Made by a program: the position numbers and the translations under genes. Below, in pieces: positions 54,358-61,496 of a stretch of DNA of 64,000 bases. The notes under the pieces were generated by a model. The model was not told the origin of the DNA. It saw only the letters and a program-made list of their open reading frames with translations, and did no database searches. The stretch is from Agrococcus sp. ProA11 (GTDB lineage: Bacteria > Actinomycetota > Actinomycetes > Actinomycetales > Microbacteriaceae): positions 434,001-498,000 of the forward strand of contig NZ_CP156989.1 of NCBI RefSeq assembly GCF_039880525.1, written 5' to 3'. Position 1 is the first letter of the stretch. Each line of letters begins with the position of its first letter.

Positions 54358-55794
54358 CACATCGTCCGCGCCGGCGAATCCGGTGCGCGTCATCTCACCC
54401 CACACCTGCCGCTGTCCCGTCACGCCGGACCACCAGCCCTGGAGCCGCCACACGGCGGTCAGCTGGCGGTAACCCAGACTCTCGGCGACGATAGCGGTGA
54501 GGGTGGCGCCCAGGTCGCGCCAGCGCTCGTAGCGGTGGAAGCTCGCCTCTTCCACGATCACGGCGGCGAGCGTCACGAGCGTGCCATAGCCGTAGGAGGC
54601 CAGCAGCAGCAGGAGCGCCATTGTCGGGTCGACCGCGCCGACCGCCAATCCGAGCACCACGAGCACGAGGCCGACGAGCTCGAAGAGCGGCGCGAGCAGC
54701 TCGAACAGCCAGTAGTAGGGGAGGGCGAGCCACCCGATGCGGCCGTAGCGGGGATTGCAGAGCATGCTGCGGTACTTCCACAGCACCTCCCACAGGCCGC
54801 GATGCCAGCGTCGTCGCTGGCGCGCGAGCACGGCCAGGGTCGAAGGCGCCTCCGTCCAGCTGACGGGCTCGGCGACGAACGCCACGCGCGCATCGCGTCG
54901 ACCATCACGGATCCAGCGCTGGATGCGCATCACGAGCTCGAAGTCCTCGCCGATCGCGTCGGGGTCGAGTCCGCCGAGCTCGAGCAGCACATCGCGGCGG
55001 AACATCCCGAAGGCGCCGGAGATCAGCACGAGCGCGCGCAGATCCGACCAAGCGGTGCGGCCGAGCAGGAAAGCGCGCAGGTACTCGACGACCTGGATCC
55101 GGGCGATGAGCTGCTTCGGCATCCGCATCTCGACGATGCGGCCACCGGAGACGCGGCTGTTGTTGACGATGCGCACGACGCCGCCTGTGGCCACCACCCG
55201 GTCGGGGTCATCGGCGAAGGGCTTCGACACCGACAGCAGCGCATCCGGCTCGAGGATCGAATCGGCATCCACCATCACGACGAGATCCTTGCTCGCCACG
55301 TCGAGCCCAACGTTGATGGAGTCGGATCGACCGGAGTTCTCCTTGTCGACCACGACGAGCGGCACCACACCGCCGCGCGCGCGCCACACGCCGCGCACCG
55401 TGCCGCGGATCGGCAGTCGGCCGGGAAGGTCGCGATCGTCGGGCACCAGGTCGTAGGTCTCGCGCAGCACCCGCATGGTGTCGTCGGAGCTGCCGTCATT
55501 GATCACGATGACCTCGTGATCGGGGTAGCGCAGGTCGAGCACCGACCGCACGCTCGTCCCGATGACGGCTGCTTCGTTGTAGGCCGGCATGAGCACGGTC
55601 ACGCCCTGGCTCAGGGGCGATGCCGCCATCGCGTCGTCGCCTCGGTGATGCCGGGTGCGGAGGTAGCGGGCGAAATGCCGGGCGGCGAGCAGCACGAGCA
55701 GCAGCATCGCGGTGTTCGCGAGCAGGAAGTAGATCGCGGCGGGCCACGCGAGCACGGCGAAGATCGCCTCGAGGGTGTCGTGCAACCAGGTCAT
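54322..55794 (-). CDS. Processive GT2 family glycosyltransferase (membrane)
   Basis: The 490-residue protein has one N-terminal span pair (about 10-40), a GT2 catalytic domain with VLMPAYNEA (68-76), D100 in VIVINDGSSD, the DAD metal motif (176-178), GED (282-284) and QRRRW (326-330), then three or more C-terminal spans. The D,D,D,QxxRW set marks processive synthases such as those of hyaluronan, PNAG or cellulose-like polymers. The product is unknown. It is the last gene of a three-gene operon; each start overlaps the previous stop. Confidence 0.9.
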   Translation of the reverse strand: MTWLHDTLEAIFAVLAWPAAIYFLLANTAMLLLVLLAARHFARYLRTRHHRGDDAMAASPLSQGVTVLMPAYNEAAVIGTSVRSVLDLRYPDHEVIVINDGSSDDTMRVLRETYDLVPDDRDLPGRLPIRGTVRGVWRARGGVVPLVVVDKENSGRSDSINVGLDVASKDLVVMVDADSILEPDALLSVSKPFADDPDRVVATGGVVRIVNNSRVSGGRIVEMRMPKQLIARIQVVEYLRAFLLGRTAWSDLRALVLISGAFGMFRRDVLLELGGLDPDAIGEDFELVMRIQRWIRDGRRDARVAFVAEPVSWTEAPSTLAVLARQRRRWHRGLWEVLWKYRSMLCNPRYGRIGWLALPYYWLFELLAPLFELVGLVLVVLGLAVGAVDPTMALLLLLASYGYGTLVTLAAVIVEEASFHRYERWRDLGATLTAIVAESLGYRQLTAVWRLQGWWSGVTGQRQVWGEMTRTGFAGADDVSGAGGQAERSG

Positions 55795-56756
55795 GCTGTC
55801 GTCTCCCGTCGGGGGAGTTCTGCCGCGCGCCGCACCGCGGGCGAGCCGTCGCTGTCAAGCCGCGCCATAGCATCCGCGGTCCACGCCGCGGGCATTGCCG
55901 CCAGTGTGCGTGCCGCGGCCTCGCCTTCGCCCGCGTCGGCGAGCGCCAGCGACAGCAGCCCGGGAACCGCCGACCTGGCGGGCAGACGACGCAGGGAGCG
56001 GACGGCTGCAAGCCGGACCGAAGGGTGCGGGTCGTGGATGAGACGCGCGAGCGTGTCACTGGAGCCAGGCACCTGCAGCAGGCCGGCGACGCGCGCGGCA
56101 CCGTGGCGCACACCGGCGTCCTCGTCGGTGAGCGCCTCCCGCACGCGATCGCTCGCGGCGAGGCCCTGGTCCAGCAGGGCGGAGGCCGCGACGCTGTTCG
56201 GCACTTCGCTGCCGGCCGCGAGGGCGCTGACGGCGATGTCGACGGCGACGGTATCGGTGTACGCGCCGAGCGCTCGCACCGCCACGGTGCGCACGACCGG
56301 CGACCGGTCGCCCGCGAGCCGACACAGCAACTCGAGCGCACCCGGAGGCCGAAGCAGCCCGAGCCCCTCGGCGGCGTCGGCGCGCAGCGACACGCTGCGG
56401 TCGCGGCTCGCCGCGAACACTCGCTCGGTGATCCCGGCGGCGTCACCGATCAGCCGCAGGCGATCGGCCGCCTCGCCCGTGACATCGCGCAGCATGTGGA
56501 AGACCGTGCGGCGGACGTGGCGCTGCTCGTCGTCGCCGAGCGCCCGCACGCGCGCGAGCAAGGATTCGATCTCGTCGTCCTCCGCGACGGTTCCGAGCAG
56601 GACGAGCGGCCGGAGTCGCCGATCGAGCCGCTCGCGCCGACGCTGGCTTCGATGCCGCACGGCGCGCTGCACGAGCAGTGAGATCAGCATGCCGACGACC
56701 ACGGCCGCCGTGGTCAGTGCGATCGCCAGCATCACGGCGGGCGGCAGCGGCGTCAT
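55791..56756 (-). CDS. Membrane-anchored HEAT-repeat protein
   Basis: The 321-residue protein has one N-terminal span (about 8-30), a basic cytoplasmic linker and then repeated helical pairs of HEAT type: RDRSVSLRADAAEGLGLL, GDRSPVVRTVAVRALGAY, TDEDAGVRHGAARVAGLL, HDPHPSVRLAAVRSLRRL and DSDGSPAVRRAAEL. HEAT solenoids act as protein-binding scaffolds. Encoded between a response regulator and a polysaccharide synthase with 4-base overlaps on both sides, it may link the phosphorylated regulator to the synthase at the membrane. That link is inference. Confidence 0.85.
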   Translation of the reverse strand: MTPLPPAVMLAIALTTAAVVVGMLISLLVQRAVRHRSQRRRERLDRRLRPLVLLGTVAEDDEIESLLARVRALGDDEQRHVRRTVFHMLRDVTGEAADRLRLIGDAAGITERVFAASRDRSVSLRADAAEGLGLLRPPGALELLCRLAGDRSPVVRTVAVRALGAYTDTVAVDIAVSALAAGSEVPNSVAASALLDQGLAASDRVREALTDEDAGVRHGAARVAGLLQVPGSSDTLARLIHDPHPSVRLAAVRSLRRLPARSAVPGLLSLALADAGEGEAAARTLAAMPAAWTADAMARLDSDGSPAVRRAAELPRRETTA

Positions 56757-57112
56757 CCGACGGCGGCAGAGATGCGGGCCAGGAGCGCGCGGGGGCTGAA
56801 CGGCTTGGTGACGTAGTCGTCGGCGCCGGCTGCGAAGCCCGCCTCGATGTCCTTCTCCTGGCCCCGAGCGGTGAGCAGGATGACAGGGGTGCGGTCGCCG
56901 TCGTCCCGGATGACACGCAGCACATCCACGCCCGACATTCCGGGCATCATGACGTCGAGCACGATCACCGACCAGCCGCCTTCGCGGATCGCATCGAGCG
57001 CCTGCGCGCCGTCCGCGCGCGTGACTACCTCGAGGCCGGCGGCCTCCAATTTGATCGCGACGAGATCGCGGATGTCGCGGTCGTCGTCGACCACCAGAAC
57101 ACGGGCGCTCAC
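56753..57112 (-). CDS. Single-domain (CheY-like) response regulator
   Basis: The 119-residue protein is a bare receiver: acidic pair in VLVVDDDRD, phospho-acceptor D53 in VIVLDVMMPG, threonine in ILLTARG and K in YVTKPFSP. It has no output domain, so it should act by binding a protein partner. The HEAT protein encoded next (ATGA overlap) is the obvious candidate. I chose GTG 57112 because the -10 at 57199-57204 excludes the upstream ATG, and because this start begins the receiver fold exactly. Confidence 0.88.
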   Translation of the reverse strand: MSARVLVVDDDRDIRDLVAIKLEAAGLEVVTRADGAQALDAIREGGWSVIVLDVMMPGMSGVDVLRVIRDDGDRTPVILLTARGQEKDIEAGFAAGADDYVTKPFSPRALLARISAAVG

Positions 57113-57162
57113 GGCGTGGCCGTTGCACGCGCGGTGCGGGACGGCGGACGGCTTGGGCGCAT
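57109..57162 (-). CDS. Possible 17-codon upstream ORF coupled to the response-regulator gene
   Basis: An ATG at 57162 opens a 17-codon frame (MRPSRPPSRTARATATP) whose TGA overlaps the GTG of the response regulator (GTGA). As the GTG has no visible ribosome binding site, translation of this short frame could deliver ribosomes to it. Basic Arg/Pro/Thr content is what random GC-rich DNA also gives, so confidence is low. Confidence 0.3.
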   Translation of the reverse strand: MRPSRPPSRTARATATP

Positions 57163-57198
57163 GCGTGCTCCGACGTGACGAGTCTGCGGTGTGACGCC

Positions 57199-57204
57199 AG
57201 GCTA
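57199..57204 (-). promoter_or_regulatory. -10 element of the response regulator-HEAT-glycosyltransferase operon
   Basis: TAGCCT on the minus strand, implying a leader of about 80 bases before GTG 57112. Confidence 0.45.
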
Positions 57205-57229
57205 CACCGTGCATGGCCCATCTTGCCGC

Positions 57230-57317
57230 TGGCGGAGGATAGGGGATTCGAACCCCTGAGGGCTTGCACCCAACACGCTTTCCAAGCGTGCGCCATAGGC
57301 CACTAGGCGAATCCTCC
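57230..57317 (-). tRNA. tRNA-Ser (anticodon GGA), CCA encoded
   Basis: The minus strand gives an 85-base class II tRNA plus an encoded CCA (57230-57232). The acceptor GGAGGAT/ATCCTCC is perfect, the anticodon stem CACGC/GCGTG frames loop TTGGAAA (anticodon GGA), and a long variable arm is present. It is the only one of the five tRNAs in the window that encodes its CCA. Confidence 0.97.
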
Positions 57318-57363
57318 GTGCCGACCTCAAAAGGTCAACCCTGCGATTCTAGCCCTACGAAGA

Positions 57364-57395
57364 ACGGGGGCGGGAACCGAAGTCCCCGCCCCCGT
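57364..57395 (-). terminator. Terminator of the subtilase gene
   Basis: ACGGGGGCGGG and CCCGCCCCCGT form an 11-bp stem with a 10-base loop 15 bases beyond the subtilase stop. The minus-strand tail reads TCTTCG. Confidence 0.75.
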
Positions 57396-57409
57396 CATGC
57401 AGAGGTGAT

Positions 57410-60400
57410 TCAGCCGCAGATCTCGTACTCCGCAACCGAGGCCGACAGCGTCGCCTCGTCACCGAGCAGGAACACCGGCGGCTGGTCGAGCCGCAGGCTC
57501 TCCGACACGATGGACGAGTCGATGCAGGTCGGGCGCGTGAGGTACAGCGGCGATCCCTCGGCGGCTGCGAGCGCCGAGGCGCTCAGAGCATCCGGGAACT
57601 TGAGGCCGCTGGCGATGTACATCGCCGGCACGGGGCCGGAGAAGAACGCCTGGTTCACGAGCACGGCCGTCTGGAAACGGTTCGAGCCAGCGAAGCGGTG
57701 CACCGCAAGCCCCTCGTTGTCGAGATCCAGCTCGATGCCGTTCGACATCGAGTGCTGGTCTCCCTGGAGGTACGCGTTCATCGCTCCCAGGCGGTCGAGC
57801 TCTGCGAGCGTCGCGTCGTCCGCGCCGTCCGCGCGCCCGTCCACCAGCAGGATCGGCGCGCCGACCTTGCCCGCCGCAGCGCCCGCCGACAGTGCGTCGG
57901 GGAAGTTGCGGCCGGTTGCGAGGAATGCGCTGTCGGCACCCTCAGCGAACGCATACTGCGCGACCAGACGGCTGGTCTCGTAGCGGTTGGCGCCGCCGAG
58001 GCGGACCACGTCCCCTGCGATGTCCCCGAGGTCGGCAGCGACCGCGGCCGAGACCGAGGGCTCACCGCCCACGATCACGATGAGGTCGGGCGACAGGCGC
58101 TCGATCTCCTCCATCACCGAGGACGGCACGGCGTCCGGCATCGTGAGCAGCAGCGGAGCGTCGTCGCTCGCGGCAGCGGGAGCCGCCGTGAGCCCGTCCG
58201 GGAACGTGAGCCCGCTGGCGACGTAGACGACGTCAGCGCCGTCCGGGTAGCCCTGCTGCGAGATCGCGACCGAGGTCTCGAACCGGTTCCCGCCCGCGAG
58301 GCGGTCGGGAGCGGGCAGTGCGACCTCACCGGTCGTGACGTGGACGTAGGTCCGCTCGTCAGCGCCGCTGTAGCCCATGACGCCGAGGTACTCGGCGTCC
58401 AGGTCGAGGCCGCGCCACTCAGCTGCGAAGCTGAACGACTCGCCGATCGAACCCATCACGGATGCCGGGTCGGCAGCGAATGCGCCCTCCTGCTGGCCGT
58501 CGCCGACGCCCACCGTGTCGACGGCGAACTCCATCGGCTCGCCCGACTCTCCTGCGGCGTAGAGGTCCACGATGACTCGGTACTGACCGGCCGTCGGGTT
58601 CTCGAGCAGGATCGTCTCGTCAGCTGAACCGGTCGCACCGCTCCACTGCTGCACCGGGACGCCGCCCTGCAGTCGCTGCAGGTAGACGTCGAGGTCGGCG
58701 GTGTTGTCGGCTGCGTCGAGCGAGATGTAGCGAGCGAGCTCGCCGGCCGGGATGCTGAACGGGTAGATGAACACCTCGCCGGTGGCACCGGCGTCAGCCC
58801 CGAGCTCCACGAACGGAGCCAGGCCGTTGGCGTCGAAGGCGATGTTGCCCTCGATGCCCGAGACGCCCGAGATCGGCGTCTCGCCCGACGTGCCCATGCC
58901 CTCGACCCAGGTCGGCACCGCGATGGCCACCGGTCGGACCGCGAGCGGCGAGCGCACCGTGTGCTCGGCGCTCGTCCAGGTGAGCGAGCCCGTCGACCAC
59001 GAGCCCAGGGCCGCGTCGGTCGTCGTGAACGTCACCTCGTAGGTGGCCGTCTCTCCGGCGGCGCCGAACGAGAGCGTGGCAGGCGAGACCTCGACATCGA
59101 CGCCCGGCACGCCGGAGGTCGAGACGGAGTACGAGCCTGCTTCGAGCGCGGTCACGGTGCGGGTCACCGTCTGGGTGCCCGCGAGCGAGCCGACCGCGAT
59201 CGACGCGATGTTCACGTCGCTCGGGTCGATCGCGCTGCCGACCCACTCGTCCGGCAGACCGTAGCCGAGGCCGCGGAGGTAGCCGAACCAGTCAGTGGTG
59301 CCGTTCTGGTAGATCAGACCGGCGTCCAGCATCGACTGCGTGTTCACGTGGCCTGCGCCGTGCGCCCACACGTCGGTCGACGGCGAGCCGTCGGCGTTCA
59401 GCGTGTCGGTCGCGGTCGTCATCATGGCCGACTTGACCTCCGCGGGCGTGGCGTTGGGGTGCGCACCGAGGTAGATGGCTGCGAGGCCCGCGACATGCGG
59501 GGCGGCCATCGACGTGCCCGAGAGGAACCGGAAGGTCGGCTCGCCATCGGCCGGGTTGGGGCCGGCCGCGATGATGCCGACTCCGGGAGCCGCGACGTCG
59601 GGCTTGATGACGTCGGAGCCCTCAGCGAGGGCCGGGCCGCGCGACGAGAAGCCGGCGACGATCGGTGCGACGGTCTCGATGCCGGACGAGTTGCCGGACT
59701 CGAGCGTCACCTCAGCACCGGGCATCCGCGCGGCAGCGAGCAGCTGGTCGCGGTACTCCGCGTCCAGGTGCACGGTCGGGATGACGTGGTCGTCCAGGTC
59801 GAGCGACCCGGGCGTCACGTTCACGAGCACCGTGGCGATGCCGCCTGCGGCAGCGACCTCCGCGGACTTGTCGACGCGCGCGATGACACCGCGGTCGCAG
59901 AGCACGACCGCACCGTCGGCGAGCAGCGGGTTGAGCGTGTCCTCGAGGCAGAGCGCCGCGTCAGCGGGAGTTGCTCCGACGGCGGGGATGTCGCCTGCGT
60001 AGACGAACGGACCCGTGACCGGATCGGCGTCCTCACCCATGGGCACGGTCACCGAGGCGCCCGGCAGCTTGCTGCCGTCGTCGAGGATGACGGTCGCCTC
60101 GTAGTTCGGGATGCTCGACGCGGCGACGGTGGTGTACCAGGGAGCCGCGTGATCGAGCGTCGACGCGTCGGGACCGGAGTTGCCTGCCGAGGCCGACACG
60201 AACACGCCAGCAGCCGCAGCACCGAGGAACGAGATGTCCGTGGGCGTGGCGACGGAGGTGGCAGCGCCACCGCCGATCGAGTAGTTGATCACGTCGACGC
60301 CGTCGATCACTGCGTCGTCGATCGCCTGCACCAGGTCGCTGGTCGCGCAGCCGTCGTCATCCTGCGAGTCGGGGTCGGGGCCCGACCAGCAGACCTTGTA

Positions 60401-61354
60401 GGCCGCGATGCGGGCCTCGGGCGCGACACCAGACATGGTGCCGATGTCCTGGCCGCCAGCGGTCTCGATCGCCACCTCGGCGTTGCCGGCCGCAGTGGAT
60501 GCGGTGTGCGAGCCGTGGCCGTCGCCATCGCGCGGCGACTCGTACTCGCCCTCGGCAGCGCCGCCGATGCGGTCGGCGCCGAAGCCGTCGACGTAGTAGC
60601 GCGCGCCGATGATCTTCGTCGAGCAGTCGTCAGCGGTGAACTGGGGTCCGGTCTCGCAGAAGCCGACGAAGGTGTTTCCGTCGCCCTTCTCGAAGACGAT
60701 GCCCGCGCCGTCGCGGTAGGGCTCTGCGCCAGCGGTGGTGCCGAGCGGCTCGCCCGCGAACAGCGGGTTCTCGGGGGCGATGCCGGTGTCGAGCACACCG
60801 ACGACCACGCCGTCGCCGGCCTCGTCGACGCCGCCGACCTCGGCCCAGAGGCCCTCGAGGTCGAGGAACTCGTTGGCGGGGCTCGCCGTGATCTGGAGGA
60901 TCTCATCGGGGAAGATGTGGGAGACGCGAGCGTCGCGAGCGAGCTCGAGCGCCTGGTCGGCGGTGAGATCGGCGACGAAGCCGTTCATCGTCACCGTCAT
61001 GCTGGTCGCGATCTGCGCGCCGATCCCGTTCGCGACAGCCGACTGCTCGCTCTCGAGGTGCGCGGTGTAGGCCGCCGCCGCCGACGTGGAGACATCGATG
61101 TCTGCAGTGCCGGACGGTGCGGTGCGTGCCAGGTTCGGAAGCCCGCCGCGATACGTCGCGAGCGCGTCTCCGTCCAGCACGACGATGTAGCGGCCGTTGT
61201 CGAAGCCGCTGGTGTCGATCGAGAGCTGTTGCTCGATCGGCGCCGCGCTCGCCGAGGCTGCACCGAGCACCGAAGCCCCCGCGCTGAGCGCGAGGGCGGT
61301 GGTGAGTGCGAGGCCACGGCGAAGACGCACACGCCGAGGGGTGTGGGTGTTCAC
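57410..61354 (-). CDS. Secreted subtilase (S8) with three cell-wall-binding repeats
   Basis: The 1314-residue protein has a signal peptide (1-38, cut after ASASA), an inhibitor I9-like propeptide (about 55-155), and the S8 domain with catalytic D189 (VLDTG), H280 (GHGSHTA), N392 and S615 (GTSMAAPH). A PA domain (about 440-550) is inserted before the serine. Beta-sandwich domains follow. Residues 1011-1314 hold three CWB2 repeats (LAGGNRFETS, LGGANRYETS, FAGSNRFQTA), which bind the secondary wall polymer. It is thus a surface protease. GTG 61354 follows GAAGGATC. An earlier in-frame ATG would spoil the signal peptide. Confidence 0.93.
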   Translation of the reverse strand: MNTHTPRRVRLRRGLALTTALALSAGASVLGAASASAAPIEQQLSIDTSGFDNGRYIVVLDGDALATYRGGLPNLARTAPSGTADIDVSTSAAAAYTAHLESEQSAVANGIGAQIATSMTVTMNGFVADLTADQALELARDARVSHIFPDEILQITASPANEFLDLEGLWAEVGGVDEAGDGVVVGVLDTGIAPENPLFAGEPLGTTAGAEPYRDGAGIVFEKGDGNTFVGFCETGPQFTADDCSTKIIGARYYVDGFGADRIGGAAEGEYESPRDGDGHGSHTASTAAGNAEVAIETAGGQDIGTMSGVAPEARIAAYKVCWSGPDPDSQDDDGCATSDLVQAIDDAVIDGVDVINYSIGGGAATSVATPTDISFLGAAAAGVFVSASAGNSGPDASTLDHAAPWYTTVAASSIPNYEATVILDDGSKLPGASVTVPMGEDADPVTGPFVYAGDIPAVGATPADAALCLEDTLNPLLADGAVVLCDRGVIARVDKSAEVAAAGGIATVLVNVTPGSLDLDDHVIPTVHLDAEYRDQLLAAARMPGAEVTLESGNSSGIETVAPIVAGFSSRGPALAEGSDVIKPDVAAPGVGIIAAGPNPADGEPTFRFLSGTSMAAPHVAGLAAIYLGAHPNATPAEVKSAMMTTATDTLNADGSPSTDVWAHGAGHVNTQSMLDAGLIYQNGTTDWFGYLRGLGYGLPDEWVGSAIDPSDVNIASIAVGSLAGTQTVTRTVTALEAGSYSVSTSGVPGVDVEVSPATLSFGAAGETATYEVTFTTTDAALGSWSTGSLTWTSAEHTVRSPLAVRPVAIAVPTWVEGMGTSGETPISGVSGIEGNIAFDANGLAPFVELGADAGATGEVFIYPFSIPAGELARYISLDAADNTADLDVYLQRLQGGVPVQQWSGATGSADETILLENPTAGQYRVIVDLYAAGESGEPMEFAVDTVGVGDGQQEGAFAADPASVMGSIGESFSFAAEWRGLDLDAEYLGVMGYSGADERTYVHVTTGEVALPAPDRLAGGNRFETSVAISQQGYPDGADVVYVASGLTFPDGLTAAPAAASDDAPLLLTMPDAVPSSVMEEIERLSPDLIVIVGGEPSVSAAVAADLGDIAGDVVRLGGANRYETSRLVAQYAFAEGADSAFLATGRNFPDALSAGAAAGKVGAPILLVDGRADGADDATLAELDRLGAMNAYLQGDQHSMSNGIELDLDNEGLAVHRFAGSNRFQTAVLVNQAFFSGPVPAMYIASGLKFPDALSASALAAAEGSPLYLTRPTCIDSSIVSESLRLDQPPVFLLGDEATLSASVAEYEICG

Positions 61355-61410
61355 AGGTGATCCTTCGTTCGTGACGAAGCCCCACACAGAGTGAGGGGCG
61401 GATGGGCTCG

Positions 61411-61416
61411 AATCTA
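61411..61416 (-). promoter_or_regulatory. -10 element of the subtilase gene
   Basis: TAGATT on the minus strand about 57 bases before GTG 61354. It leaves room for the ribosome binding site seen. Confidence 0.45.
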
Positions 61417-61484
61417 TGGGCGCGCCCTGATGGGCGATACGGGCGGGGGACAAGCGTTACCGTTTCGTGACCTGCGACCCCCGC

Positions 61485-61490
61485 TAGCCT
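61485..61490 (+). promoter_or_regulatory. -10 element of leaderless pta
   Basis: TAGCCT, then GAGACG, then GTG at 61497. Confidence 0.65.
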
Positions 61491-61496
61491 GAGACG

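Noticed and set aside
58961-61360. A 799-codon frame antisense to the subtilase gene
   Set aside because: The composition is low in hydrophobic structure and high in Arg/Gly/Val. The other strand has signal peptide, catalytic triad and repeat domains.
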